Shown here in pieces: positions 31,440-41,727 of a stretch of 64,000 nucleotides of DNA; the first letter of the stretch is position 1; every line of letters starts with the position of its first letter. The notes under the pieces were generated by a model that worked only from the letters and a program-made list of their open reading frames with translations, made no database searches and was not told the DNA's origin. The position numbers and the translations under genes are program-made. Location: NCBI RefSeq assembly GCF_000350225.1, contig NW_005178862.1, positions 186,001 through 250,000 of the forward strand, read 5' to 3'. Origin of the DNA: Chondrus crispus. Its lineage: Eukaryota; Rhodophyta; Florideophyceae; Gigartinales; Gigartinaceae.

Positions 31440-32030
31440 ACTTGGACTGGGTTCCGCCTTCGCGCGCTGCTATGTAATACTCACATTAATACTCCGGCTG
31501 CTTCCAGCGTATACGACATTACATTACGTGTGAGACGGAATTTCGGCTCGAACGTTTCGAAAAATAATTTCGGAAAAGTTAGTCATAAGTATTTCTCATG
31601 GGAGCCGGCGTATAGTCTCTATTGCCTCAACATAACTAAACAGTATCTTTTTCGAGAGTATTTGCTACATCGCACTATCGGATATATCGCACTTTGAAGC
31701 GTTGTGACACTGGGGTGCGATATATAGAAGGTACCACTGTAAATGGACTTGTTTTCATGGGTTTATTGCTGGTTCGAAGCGGCTATGCATGTCCCTAATG
31801 TGCTTTTTGTTGCCCGTAAACAAGCAATGTGAAGAGCGCAGAACCGGAATGGCTTTTATTCGGAGAAGAATGGAGTTGTTGATCTTATTTTGTGGATAAT
31901 TTTGTGGAGTGAGGGCAACTGTAACGAAAAAAAATCGATTTATGTTCACAATAGAGCTCGAATTCAGTAGCTTTGTAAATGTGAAAACACTAAGCAGTGT
32001 GCAGAGAACGGCGTTTGTAGGTGAAAGACT
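31440..32030. other. Transposon termini, non-coding
   Basis: 31665-31742 holds repeated CGATATATCGCAC-type motifs and ends ...GGTACCACTGTA, reading from the other side as TACAGTGGTACCTTC...ATATATCGCACC. That is a terminal-repeat-like end with a TA flank. The remainder is 3' flank of the next element. Confidence 0.4.
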
Positions 32031-32036
32031 TTATTT
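32031..32036 (-). terminator. Polyadenylation signal AATAAA for the 432-residue transposase
   Basis: AATAAA on the minus strand, about 120 bases beyond the transposase stop. This supports the TAG at 32155-32157 as its true end. Confidence 0.4.
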
Positions 32037-32154
32037 TTTGCAATTGACGCAATCGTTGCGCAAACAGGAGCAAATTGCGCAAAAGAGCAAGCATAAAGAA
32101 AGAACAACGAGTTTGAGCACTGACACAGTAAGCAGTGGCGTACTTCGAAGCATA

Positions 32155-33453
32155 CTAAGTGTTAAGTATGTCCAGCATCGCCCCCGCGCCCATCTCTTCA
32201 CCTCTTCCATCCGCACCCAGCGCCGAGGACATGCGTGCAGCACGTTTCGCGCGGTAGAGCTTCGCAGAAGCTTTACGCTTTTCAGCTTTTTTGACGCCGA
32301 TCTCAGTCAGTCGCCGTTTGTACTGCTTGGCGTGTAGACCGTCGACATCCCTCAATGGGTGCCATTTGGCATGCAAATTTGTCAACGCAACGCACAATTT
32401 GAAAACGTGGTCGTAATGCTTCTCATCCCACCTCCATCTATTGGCCATTACAGCCCATAGCGTACAGAGCCGCCCGAAGTAGTTCTCTACAATAATGCGG
32501 TCAGAACTAATGTTTCGGTTTGTCCGCTGCTCTTCCGAAGTGAGCATTCCTCCCTTTGGCTTTTTCTTCGGACTTATTTCCCTAATGACATCTGCTGCGC
32601 CCTGATAACCTTTGTCCATCAAAACAGCCCAAAGCCCCTCATATTCCTCCGCCAACGGACCAACATCTGGAAAGTTTTCCGTTTCCTCTCGGGGTTTTGC
32701 CAGTGCTGAACCATGCCACTGGACGTTGTCCCTGAAGATTGTTAAGTCTGAAACAGAGCCTGGCTGATGTGGCGTTGCTCCAATTGCGATGCCGTTTGGC
32801 AATACCGATACCTCGGACTTGTACCCATACATTTTGTGCTTGTTATTGAAGTAGGTTTTGCTCTCTTCGTGATTTCCGGATGGCCTGTTGCATGCCTGGA
32901 AGGTGACATCCGTAGCATACAGTGCAAACTTGTAGTGCTTGAAGGTCTTCTTCTCATGCAGAAGACGTTGCATGGTGTAACGCTTCTCATACTTGATCAC
33001 CGCCAGATCATACAGTACATCCACAATCCTCTCGACAAACCCTAGAATCATGCGCTCAAATGTTGGGCCCTTGACGCCAAACATCTTTCCATTAAAGTCC
33101 CAATTTCCACTGTGCTTCAGCGTGGAAAGTAACATAAAGAAAACGTCTTTCGGTTGATGCTGGCATTTTCGACCCCGACCGCAATTCCAGTCCGTAGTGA
33201 TTGCATCCTTGAGAATGTTCCAGATTGCGTTGAACTCTAGAAGAGAAATGTTTGTCATTTCAAGAACAGCGCCGGCTCCCCCAGACGCAATGAAGGCGTC
33301 CATGACTGGCGAGTCTGAATCTTCGACATCGGAGTCAGTGTCAGTGGCTTGACTGTCTGGGAGAAATACAGCGAGATTTTCCTCACGCTCCGCCCGTTTC
33401 TCGGCGAGTATCTTCAGAACATTTCCAGCCTTCGTGGGGGTGACGTATTCCAT
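32155..33453 (-). CDS. Intact DDE transposase (IS5/Harbinger-like, DDE_Tnp_4 type)
   Basis: 432 residues from ATG 33453. Catalytic blocks: YATDVTFQACNRP (first D), VLMDKGYQGA (second D, D-x-GY-G) and SDRIIVENYFGRL (E). Between them lies KHKMYGYKSEVSV..G.AIG, typical of IS5-like and oomycete/algal DDE_Tnp_4 proteins. The N-terminus is acidic and the C-terminus basic with NLS-like runs (KKAEKRKASAK). There are no lesions, so the element may be recently active. A TATATAA box lies 250 bp upstream, followed by a G-rich (coding-strand C-rich) leader. It is distinct from the broken Harbinger transposase next to it. Confidence 0.75.
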   Translation of the reverse strand: MEYVTPTKAGNVLKILAEKRAEREENLAVFLPDSQATDTDSDVEDSDSPVMDAFIASGGAGAVLEMTNISLLEFNAIWNILKDAITTDWNCGRGRKCQHQPKDVFFMLLSTLKHSGNWDFNGKMFGVKGPTFERMILGFVERIVDVLYDLAVIKYEKRYTMQRLLHEKKTFKHYKFALYATDVTFQACNRPSGNHEESKTYFNNKHKMYGYKSEVSVLPNGIAIGATPHQPGSVSDLTIFRDNVQWHGSALAKPREETENFPDVGPLAEEYEGLWAVLMDKGYQGAADVIREISPKKKPKGGMLTSEEQRTNRNISSDRIIVENYFGRLCTLWAVMANRWRWDEKHYDHVFKLCVALTNLHAKWHPLRDVDGLHAKQYKRRLTEIGVKKAEKRKASAKLYRAKRAARMSSALGADGRGEEMGAGAMLDILNT

Positions 33454-33454
33454 G

Positions 33455-33670
33455 GTGGTTGACAGCAGTTGAGAGCGGATCAGGGCCGGTGAGAGCGGAT
33501 CAGGGCGGGTGAGGACGGGTGGGGTGTGGGTGAGGGTGGATGAGGGCGGGTACGTGCGAGTGCGGGCGCCGGTCAGGGCGGTTCAGGGCGGGTGTAGGCG
33601 GGTCTGGGTGTGTAAGGGCGCCGGTTGGGCGTGCGTGGGGGCTGGTGGGATGAGTGAGGGCGGGTGAGGA
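33455..33670 (-). repeat. G-rich leader tract (plus strand), many GGG runs
   Basis: Degenerate repeats of GGGCGGGTGAGG and GGGTG fill about 200 bp between the TATA box and the start codon. The plus strand has quadruplex-forming character. Confidence 0.6.
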
Positions 33671-33703
33671 TGTGCGGTGACAAGAAGTGGCGTCCTGCTC
33701 GCT

Positions 33704-33710
33704 TTATATA
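33704..33710 (-). promoter_or_regulatory. TATA box upstream of the intact transposase
   Basis: TATATAA (TATATAAAGC on the minus strand) about 250 bases upstream of ATG 33453, with a C-rich leader between. It has the position and sequence of a core promoter. Confidence 0.5.
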
Positions 33711-33995
33711 GGCTCGCGGGCGCCTGAACAGTTCGTAGTTAGGGACAGAGTCCGTTTTGTTCCTGACAGTGTAGAGTGTTTGAGTTGCAACTCTTTTGGC
33801 GGCAAGAGCGGCATACGTGGTCTTTGCATGATGACTGTGTCGTTTCTGTAAAGAGTCGATCTTAGGGGGCTTTGGTTGTGTATTTACCCAATGATAATGT
33901 CCATATAAATTGTACATTTGCTTTATGCAAAAACACAGTGTTTACCACAAAGATGCCGCTTTCGCATATGTGACGATCTTCTGCGCAACGTCTGA

Positions 33996-34033
33996 GTCGA
34001 TTGGTATGCTACCCTACTGTTGTACCAATCGAC
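33996..34033. repeat. Hairpin: 11-bp arms GTCGATTGGTA
   Basis: GTCGATTGGTA at 33996-34006 and its exact complement at 34023-34033, with a 16-base loop. It is non-coding and lies between the last transposon and the first host gene. Confidence 0.8.
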
Positions 34034-34089
34034 GTGTCCTCTAATATACAGAGCGATAACTGCACTAAAGGTCTAATGGTTACTGTCTT

Positions 34090-34132
34090 ACGCGAAAGAT
34101 CTACAGCACTAAGTGCTGTAGATCTTTCGCGT
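34090..34132. repeat. 43-bp near-perfect palindrome, 21-bp arms
   Basis: ACGCGAAAGATCTACAGCACT (34090-34110), one spacer base, then its exact reverse complement (34112-34132). It is placed about 430 bp before the host gene island. Confidence 0.9.
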
Positions 34133-34565
34133 GGGAATCATAGGAAATTCACTTGAACGAGATATGATTCGAGTACAGTATTGTTTCGGAACGACGAACC
34201 AATACTGAAGCGACACCTCTCTGGTTTCTTACAAGTGTTTTTTTTTGCGGGGCAAGGACAGAGTGCACGTATAAGCCGAAGGGCAGCAGGGGGTTATAGT
34301 CTCCGTTCCCATGCACATCGGCGCTCCCGCTTCCCCACACCCTGGGCGTTCACCTTTCGTCATTCGATTTACGACCGAAAACGCCGTCCAGTGCCCAGAC
34401 CTTTTGTCGTCGACCGGGACAAGGTGAATGGCTAGGATTTAGCTCTTTAACGAACCGTGAGCCAGATAGCGACTCGGATGTCAAAAGTCTTGTGACAAAG
34501 GCTACAGACATTTGCCTAGTTCTATCTAAAACTGCTTGGACCTCACTTGCCAAACGTTCCTAGCA

Positions 34566-36377
34566 ATGGACAACATCAATGCGCCGTCCTACGATCCACT
34601 TCGATGTGTTCCGGTTTTAGAGCTCTCTCGCCTTCCCAAGCCTTCCGGAGCTATTGGGTCGTGGGTAGACTTTGCATCTTCTTTACCATCTGGAAAAATG
34701 AACCTACTAGCAACGGACGGCCACCATCTCTATCTGGGACACTCTCGCGAGTCCATTGCAGTCTATGTTATTTCTCGATCGCGAGGCACTCAACTCATAC
34801 CCATCATATCTGTGCCAGTGGAACCACCTGTGAGCATAAACAATCTACGAGTCGCAGACTTCCCTGAAGAGAAAGGTGGATCCCTTTTGCTTATGGCCGG
34901 AGGCAGAGCAGATGGGCAGGAACATGCGTCAATCTCCGCTCTACGGATTCCACGTCCAGTTCCTGAACTTCTGCGAGATGAATGCTCCTTGACGACGTCT
35001 TGGTCATGGAAAATGTCACGTGCTTGTACAGTGACGGTTCCGTTGTGCTCAGCTTGGGGACTGGATGTTCACAACCCTACAGGCCGTTTTGCCCTCAGCG
35101 CCAACTCACGAAAGATTTTAGTTTTGTCCTTTGACGGGGATAATTTGAGGGCGATATTGGCGGGAGAGGCAAGGAATGAATCCAGCTCGGAGCGGTTCCC
35201 GGAGGAGATCTTGTCTTTTGAAGCGGAGCCAATCACAAGTACATACCAAAACAACATTCCGACTGTTAAGTTTAGCCCCTGCGGGAATTTGTTGGCTAGC
35301 GGCTCTATCGATTGTAGCTTTGCTCTACATGATGTCAAGTCCGGTACATACGCATCCGGAGAAACCCTTTACCAGAGCCACATGGAAGAGTCTGAAGAAT
35401 CGTTTTGGAACGAGTTTGTATGGTGTGTCCATTGGTTTGATGACAGTGCCATGTGTGAGGTGCCATCAACCGATAATGTGTGGCTTGAGAGCGATATGCA
35501 GGCAACCCGGCAATGGAGGCAGGTGAAAAATGGCTTGTCGTTTCATCCAGCACCGAGAAGGAGTATATTCCTAAATCGAGAGGATATTCGGAGTGTGACT
35601 TGTAGCAGGAATGGTATAGCTCGGTATGATGATTGCGTAGAGCCGGACCCTAGTCTAGGTGCTGATGCCGCGCGACAATGGTATGAGGACCAATTTAGAG
35701 AGCATCATGTATGTGATGAATACGACAAAAACGCGGCGGCTTCAGTGGCGTCTCAGAGCATAAATCATTCGATACCATACGAGGACGAACGGGGCGAATT
35801 CTTGGAGAGGCAGAGGAAAACAAGAAAGCAAGGGTTTACAGGCTGGCAGCACGGAGAATTGACAGATGATGGCGACGATAAAAAAGTGGATGGCAAGCAA
35901 GAACGGTTTCTTCTGGTGGGCCGAGAATTCAGTCTGTACCTATATCGAGTAATCGGCGATAGACCGGCAAAGAATTCGATGCCGTTTGTGGAGGAGGTAC
36001 ACCGTCTGCAAGTGTTTTCACGACCACGAGGCTATCCCAATTCAGCCGTCCTCGATTGCCTCGAAATGTTTCAGCTATCAGCCTTTGTTCTAATCGCACG
36101 CGGGCATGGAGTAGTCCTATTGCGAGTGCTACGCGGTAGTCATGACTCAGGCTCAGAGGCGTTGAGATTATACACTGAAAGGACGTTTCCGCAACCCAGT
36201 CTGAATGGGCCGTGGCGCAGAGAACATGCAAGTGTGATCGGGGCTTGTATACTGCCAAGGGGGGAAGTTGAAAACGGAACAGATTGTTATGAATTGTGGA
36301 TATTGTGGAGAAATGGAATGATTGAGGCGTGGGAACTAAGTCAGGAAAGGGTTCTGGATCCATCTGTAATTGTATAA
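34566..36377 (+). CDS. WD40-like beta-propeller protein (possibly CRT10-like)
   Basis: 603 residues from ATG 34566; an earlier in-frame TTG at 34536 is unlikely to be used. The clearest repeat is about residues 234-258 (IPTVKFSPCGNLLASGSIDCSFALHDV), a classic WD unit. Weaker units flank it (GRFALSANSRKILVLSFD, FLLVGREFSLYLYRV). The middle has an acidic, charged loop. The overall length and single strong repeat recall fungal CRT10-type proteins, but I would not name it. It is the first gene of the compact host island, intronless, ending in TAA. Confidence 0.6.
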   Translation: MDNINAPSYDPLRCVPVLELSRLPKPSGAIGSWVDFASSLPSGKMNLLATDGHHLYLGHSRESIAVYVISRSRGTQLIPIISVPVEPPVSINNLRVADFPEEKGGSLLLMAGGRADGQEHASISALRIPRPVPELLRDECSLTTSWSWKMSRACTVTVPLCSAWGLDVHNPTGRFALSANSRKILVLSFDGDNLRAILAGEARNESSSERFPEEILSFEAEPITSTYQNNIPTVKFSPCGNLLASGSIDCSFALHDVKSGTYASGETLYQSHMEESEESFWNEFVWCVHWFDDSAMCEVPSTDNVWLESDMQATRQWRQVKNGLSFHPAPRRSIFLNREDIRSVTCSRNGIARYDDCVEPDPSLGADAARQWYEDQFREHHVCDEYDKNAAASVASQSINHSIPYEDERGEFLERQRKTRKQGFTGWQHGELTDDGDDKKVDGKQERFLLVGREFSLYLYRVIGDRPAKNSMPFVEEVHRLQVFSRPRGYPNSAVLDCLEMFQLSAFVLIARGHGVVLLRVLRGSHDSGSEALRLYTERTFPQPSLNGPWRREHASVIGACILPRGEVENGTDCYELWILWRNGMIEAWELSQERVLDPSVIV

Positions 36378-36413
36378 CTTACCAAATCATACTACTGTAA
36401 ATGCTGTTCACTA

Positions 36414-36944
36414 CAGTACGGAGGGGGTCGCGATATAGTGCTATCTTTGTTAGTGCCAGCTCCGATATAGTGCTACCCCTCTGCGGGTGGCACGAATTTT
36501 GAGCCAAAAACGAAGGGTCTCCAGAGAGGCAGCTGGATGGACGTACTGCCCGAGAGCCGCTGCCGCCACGGAAAGATATTATGCAGTTGCTAACTCGAAT
36601 AGAGACTATGGCGGAAAAAGGCAGGGCCGATGATGCAATTGGACATCTTCAAAAGTGTAGGCTGGCATTTATGGCTGCGAAAAAGGAGGAAGTCAATGCG
36701 ACGGCTCGGCAGCTACCGGTACTAATAATAACAGAAATGCTTGATTAGACTTGTGTCTGTACTACAGACTCTGTAGTGAAGATGCAAAGTATGAGTGATG
36801 GCGTCCTGCGGGCGGTCTTTCTGAGCATTGATGCAAGGAAGTGGCTGCAAAAAAGCCGTTCTCATTATCTTACAGTGCCGGGTTCGATATAGTGCCGTTT
36901 TCGGCCCATTGACACAGGGTAGCACTATATCGCAACCTCCCCTG
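36414..36944. mobile_element. Non-autonomous pogo/Tigger-like MITE, TA target duplication
   Basis: It starts CAGTACGGAGGGGGTCGCGATATAG and ends with the inverted match CTATATCGCAACCTCCCCTG, flanked by TA on both sides. Internal copies of CGATATAGTGC lie near both ends (subterminal repeats). There is no coding content. TIR plus TA duplication place it with the mariner/pogo superfamily. Confidence 0.7.
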
Positions 36945-36988
36945 TATCGTATATACTTGTAACCGTGCGTGTCTCGTTGGGCGCAATA

Positions 36989-37224
36989 CAGGGGGTCACG
37001 ATTTAGTGCCCTCCTTAATAGTGCTTCTCTCGGTTTAGTGCTACCCGAACCCGGTCGCCACGGGTTATCATAATACGACACGTGTACGTCCTATATTGGG
37101 TGGAGCCCAATGGGACGGACGCCTTTAAGCCCTTCATGAAAGCTTCTTGTCATAGTGCGACCCCCCCAATAGTGCCACAATTTGCGTTGTGGCATGCCCT
37201 AGCACTAAATCGCGTACTGGACTG
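36989..37224. mobile_element. Second short MITE, TA target duplication
   Basis: It starts CAGGGGGTCACGATTTAGTGC and ends GCACTAAATCGCGTACTGGACTG, with TA on both sides. Internal AGTGC motifs match the neighbouring MITE's style. It is 236 bp and non-coding. Confidence 0.6.
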
Positions 37225-37757
37225 TAATTCTTAACCAGTGATATTATTCTAGCCAGCTTTATTATTATTATTTGGGTCATTTTGTCGTTAGGGGGGCGGC
37301 AGAGCGTTTTTCTTAACATAGAGGGGGGCGGTTTTTGGTTTTCTAATTTTTCCAAATCGACTCAGTGCGGCCTGCACTAATATGAGTGGGTACCTAAATA
37401 GTGCGGGTACAGAAACAGTGCGGCCTCCGCTTATTTATGTTAACCACGTGCAGCTGGGACCCTATAAATAGTGCAGGCCGGACTAATTAAGGTTAACTGG
37501 TGTAGAACACAAAGAACACAATCGTGAGTGTCTCTCAGTGCTATTGGTGGGCACTTTTCTGAAAATCCACAGTGTACACGTGTCACTTTTGCTGAGATAA
37601 TTCTGATTCCAGTTTCCCACTGATTGCTGGGAAAAAGTGAGGCAATTTTGCGTACCTTTTTGCACCTTCTGAAAAGAAGAAAACGAGCACCTCTAGCGTT
37701 TGTTTTCAAAAACCGGTCGGTGAAGTTCGCCTCATAGCGCAGCTTCAAAGCAGTGCG
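37225..37757. other. CSN1 upstream region with AGTGC-type repeats
   Basis: GTGCGGCCTGCACTAAT and TATAAATAGTGCAGGCC motifs at 37360-37490 look like the end of a third short element. TATAAATAG at 37464 lies about 290 bp before the CSN1 start and could act as TATA. No coding frame is supported. Confidence 0.4.
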
Positions 37758-39113
37758 ATGAACGCGCCTCTCGCCTCCTTTGACTTAGATGGGTATGCAG
37801 CGCGGTATCGAGCGCGGGGAAAGATTCAGAGGCTTCGCTTTATCGCGGACCGCAATTCGGATCTTCGTGTCGATGCTCTTCGACTGGCTGTATCTGAAGC
37901 GAAGAAAGGTTACGACACTTTTCTCTACAAGGAGATATTCAAACAAGCTGACGGTGCCTTAGGGGAAGATTTCACTCTAGATGAGGAATGGATCATGAGA
38001 AAAAACCAGTGGGCAGGCAAACAGTTGGAATTATTGAAGCACGAGCTTGAAGAAAACAAACAACAAGCAAACAAGGAAGTAATTCGCACTGGACACAATG
38101 ACTTGGGAGATTTCTTTCACAAGAGAGGTAAACTAAAACAGGCAAGGGGTGACTATACGAAAACGAGGGATTATTGTGGCCATGCGCTGCACAACTTGCA
38201 AATGTGCATGAAAGTTATCACCGTGAGCATTGAAGCCGGTGACTTTGCGCCCATTGAAAATCACTACATGATGGCTGCCAACATACCAGACGTTGACAAA
38301 GACTGCACGGAGCTGGCGAAGATGCGAGCCTGCGCGGGTTTAGCCTCTCTCGTACGGGGAAACTATGCGGCCGCATCGCAGCGCTTCTTGACAACCAACG
38401 GTGATGCAAGCGAGGAGAAGATTTCCAACTTGCAGAGAGAGTTTGGGGATATTATGTCGCTTGAAGACGTTGCCATTTATGGGGGTTTGTGCGCTCTTGC
38501 GACGTTGGATCGCTCGGCCCTCACGAAACAGGTCATTGAAAAACCGGAGTTTCGCAATCTACTCGAACTCGTCCCAGATGTCCGCGAAATTATCTACGAC
38601 TTTTATCACTCACGTTACACGCGGTGTCTCACCACGATGGCCACTATCCGCCCAGAGCTGATGCTGGACATGCACTTAGGTCGTGAGGGTCATGTGGATA
38701 CTTTGTTCCGTCTCATTCAACGCAAAGCCATTGTGCAATACGTATCTCCGTTCATATCCGCAGATCTCGGGCGCATGCAAGCGATCTTTGGGACGACCGC
38801 CAAGGAACTTGAGAATGAACTACTGGAATTGATTCACATTGGAGCAATAAACGCAAGGATAGACAAGCAAAATAACGCATTGCATGCGAAGAAGTCGAAC
38901 GCGAGATTGGAAGCGATTACGTCGTCGCTTCAGAAGGGGCAAGAGGCGTTTGAAGATGCCGAAGCGATGCTGCTACGAATGACTCTCTTGAAAAACGATG
39001 TTCAGGTCTCATCACCAAGTTTGTCCAGGGCAGCGAGCGAGATGGGTCCAAGAGGGCGTAGCTTTATATCTATCGCGGATAATGTATTTGACCGAAACAT
39101 TAGACACTCATAG
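37758..39113 (+). CDS. CSN1: COP9 signalosome subunit 1
   Basis: 451 residues from ATG 37758. The N-terminal half matches the RPN7 domain: helical repeats with HNDLGDFFHKRGKLKQARGDY and TRDYCGHALHNLQMCMKV (about residues 113-155). Residues about 230-375 form the PCI domain (YDFYHSRYTRCL, then LFRLIQRKAIVQYVSPF...LIHIGAINARID), ending in the winged helix. CSN1 is a core PCI subunit of the COP9 signalosome, which removes NEDD8 from cullins. Length fits the family (about 440-530). It is intronless and ends in TAG, one of the few host genes here to do so. Confidence 0.92.
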   Translation: MNAPLASFDLDGYAARYRARGKIQRLRFIADRNSDLRVDALRLAVSEAKKGYDTFLYKEIFKQADGALGEDFTLDEEWIMRKNQWAGKQLELLKHELEENKQQANKEVIRTGHNDLGDFFHKRGKLKQARGDYTKTRDYCGHALHNLQMCMKVITVSIEAGDFAPIENHYMMAANIPDVDKDCTELAKMRACAGLASLVRGNYAAASQRFLTTNGDASEEKISNLQREFGDIMSLEDVAIYGGLCALATLDRSALTKQVIEKPEFRNLLELVPDVREIIYDFYHSRYTRCLTTMATIRPELMLDMHLGREGHVDTLFRLIQRKAIVQYVSPFISADLGRMQAIFGTTAKELENELLELIHIGAINARIDKQNNALHAKKSNARLEAITSSLQKGQEAFEDAEAMLLRMTLLKNDVQVSSPSLSRAASEMGPRGRSFISIADNVFDRNIRHS

Positions 39114-39597
39114 GGCGTTTGGGAACTCATCAGGTTATTCGAAGAGGCGCGCGCCTCGCGTGATCATGCAGACTTGTATATACAGCATGCTTGGAGGGAC
39201 GCGGTCTTTGGAGGGGTCGAGCAAGCGTGCGCTGTTAATTTGCTCTGACTCAGTGAGGGCCGCATGCTAGTAGTAGCTGATTAAGTAGTCCGTCGCTATA
39301 CACGAGGAGGGTAAGAAGGGGGAATGGAATTGTGGAGTAGCCTTTTCCCGCCAATTTCCCCAAAATCAACTTAAATCACTTATTTTCGAACGTCGTTTCC
39401 CTCCACTTTTCGGGCCTGTCTGTGGAGTAGGTGTGTCACGTCACTTCAGTAGTTAAGCTCCGTACTTCTGGCAGGCGTGTCCCAAGGAAGCTCCCGTTCC
39501 CACCTCAAACTCCTAATCCACCATATCGTTTCATCGAAACAAACTCAGTTACGAAAATTCGCCTTGCAACCAATCCTTTCCCAAGCACTTTGTCAGT
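39114..39597. other. Intergenic, CSN1 3' side to SLBP start
   Basis: No gene seen. The first about 140 bases after the CSN1 stop stay open in frame by chance. The rest is a promoter region for the next gene without a clear TATA. Confidence 0.4.
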
Positions 39598-40395
39598 ATG
39601 CCATCACCACCATCTCGTGACAAAAGGAGCCGAAGCCCCTGTGGCTCACTTTCCCCATCACAGCGGCCACCCAAGAGGCTTCGTAGCTCATGGAGCACAG
39701 TAGTTGAAGGTCTTGCTCTTGCAAACGGTACTGAAGAAGACGCACACCGCGTGTCGCAAAGGCAGAAGCAGATTGACTACGGCAAGAACACAATTGCGTA
39801 TGATCGCTTTGCGGCCGTGAAGCCCAGAGAGCAGCGTGTGCGCGGGGACCCAATGACACCGATAGCCAAGCAGAAATGCTCGAAGAGGTCGTTTGCTGGC
39901 CAGGTGACAAGTTGGAAGAAAAAAGTTTATGACTTTGTCGCAAACCTTGCTCTGGCAGAGGAGGAAGATAGGAAACGGATAGAGAATGTCTTCAGTATTC
40001 CTGAAGACAGGACTGATATGTTGGCGTCACAAGTCAAAGGCGATAACACAGCGTCCAGTTCTGCAGAAGCTCAGGCAACTGTGGAAGACGTCGTCATGAA
40101 GGAGACATCGAATGATGCGGGCAAAGACGGTGCCCACGAACGCACCAGCCTTTCGCAGGAAGCTGCTGATGTGCGCTCGGGTATCACAACATGCAAGAAT
40201 TCGACAGGAAGTGACCATTCCAAAACAATTACGGCGTCGGATGACGAAGACATCAGTGACCTCGATGATATCGAACTTGATGACCAAGGAAACGTGATTC
40301 TTACGAGTGCCACACCGCCACCTACCTCTGACAATGAACCTTATAAGAAAGCGCTTTTGGAGAATTCGCCGCCTTCCATTTTCGATGTTTATTGA
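39598..40395 (+). CDS. SLBP: Histone RNA hairpin-binding protein
   Basis: 265 residues from ATG 39598. Residues about 52-120 match the SLBP RNA-binding domain: RQKQIDYGKNTIAYDRF (compare the family's RxKQIxxGKxTxxY), then TPIAKQKCSKRSFAGQVTSW. That block holds the conserved TP threonine and the S-R-R/K-S...W segment. SLBP binds the 3' stem-loop of replication-dependent histone mRNAs and directs their processing. The C-terminus is acidic and disordered with possible phosphosites. The hairpin-recognition core looks intact. I saw no histone gene in this window. Confidence 0.85.
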   Translation: MPSPPSRDKRSRSPCGSLSPSQRPPKRLRSSWSTVVEGLALANGTEEDAHRVSQRQKQIDYGKNTIAYDRFAAVKPREQRVRGDPMTPIAKQKCSKRSFAGQVTSWKKKVYDFVANLALAEEEDRKRIENVFSIPEDRTDMLASQVKGDNTASSSAEAQATVEDVVMKETSNDAGKDGAHERTSLSQEAADVRSGITTCKNSTGSDHSKTITASDDEDISDLDDIELDDQGNVILTSATPPPTSDNEPYKKALLENSPPSIFDVY

Positions 40396-40710
40396 CCTGT
40401 TGTGAGGATGTTTGCTTGAGCACGTATGTACAAGATGCCTCTCACCGGATTAGAGAATGTTGAGACAATTTTAGACGCTCCTCGCAATAAACAGCGGGGT
40501 TTCTAGAAAAAAAATGTGTTCCAGCGCAGTCGCGCAGCCCAAACTTTGGACATTGCATATCGTCCAGTATCCCAAAAGCTCCTCGACGAAAGCGAGTCTG
40601 CGCTTAAAGCGAGTTCAACATGCAGTTGTGCCAGCAGCTTTGGCAGTTACTTATCCATGAACCACAACTGCGTCGACCCGATTCCCCGCGATATGATCAC
40701 AATTTTGCGC

Positions 40711-41352
40711 CTACATTTCCATTCGGTCGCCACCGTCCCCCTCCGGTTGAGGAGCCGGTTCCGCCGCCTGGTCCGCCTCGGCTTCGACCGGCCCAGGCGG
40801 TGCGCTTCCATTCAAAGCCGTGACGGCAGCTGACAATGGTAAGCCCAATCCAGCGGCGTCCGGGCTAGGCACTGCAATCGTAATCGGGGCGCCCGCCGGC
40901 GACGGGCTCGGTGCTGCGCCAGCCATGGCACCGAGTTCTCTGGGCGTGCTGGCGATGGGCGAGGGCACCCAATTAGGCGACGCGGCTGCGGAGAGACTTC
41001 CCGGCGGATTTGGCATTTCGTCGAGCTCGACGAGAATGTTGACGAGGGCGCGATGAACATGTGTCGTGCGCTGCAAGGATAGATCGGCCTCGACAAGTCT
41101 TCGAACGGAGTTGTCCTCGAAGCTCCGGTCTGCACCCGTAGTGGAAATTCTGCTGCGGATAAGCGTCTGGGCAGCGTATAGGTCAGAGACGAAAGTTTCC
41201 GCATTGGCGTTGAAGCCGGTGGTGGCGGGACTGGAGAGAGAGCGAAACGCGCCCGCAGCGGACTTGAGAGAGGAGAGGATCTTCCGCTCTGCCTCATTGA
41301 GAGAAGCTAGCGCCTCTTTTGTCACGGACGGTATCGGTTTCTTCCCGACCAT
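40711..41352 (-). CDS. Mediator subunit 11-like protein
   Basis: 213 residues from ATG 41352 (the frame is open further upstream but has no better start). The N-terminal 110 residues are helical: ALASLNEAERKILSSLKSAAGAFRSL, then NAETFVSDLYAAQTLIRSRI. This matches the MED11 pattern of an E-x2-I helix followed by an A-G-x-A helix and a long F-x-L-I helix. The C-terminal half is Pro/Ala-rich and disordered. MED11 pairs with MED22 in the Mediator head. The match is by pattern only. It is convergent with SLBP. Confidence 0.5.
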   Translation of the reverse strand: MVGKKPIPSVTKEALASLNEAERKILSSLKSAAGAFRSLSSPATTGFNANAETFVSDLYAAQTLIRSRISTTGADRSFEDNSVRRLVEADLSLQRTTHVHRALVNILVELDEMPNPPGSLSAAASPNWVPSPIASTPRELGAMAGAAPSPSPAGAPITIAVPSPDAAGLGLPLSAAVTALNGSAPPGPVEAEADQAAEPAPQPEGDGGDRMEM

Positions 41353-41727
41353 GGAGGCGGGGAATGCCGGTGCACAGTCGTGATGGTGAAGGCGCCTGGA
41401 GTTCGCACGGGAAAAGGCGATGCTTGTTGTGAGCACGGAATGTGAAAGTGAACTTTTTAACAAAAATGTATTTGGATGAGAGAAGGAAATTAATACATTG
41501 TGTCTGAAATTACTTGTAATTAACGCGAGACAAGTGTTTACGCCATGGTTACACACAGACGAACCAGGGGCAAGGAAATAGTCCTCTCTCACCGCTCTTA
41601 ACCGTTAAGCTCGGACCTTGCATTGCGTGCTTGACAATCAAGTCGTCTCAACCGCCCCACCCCCCTTGCATGGCGATGCAAGCAACCTAATCGCTAATAT
41701 CTGCTTCACGCTCACAAATTTCCAGAA

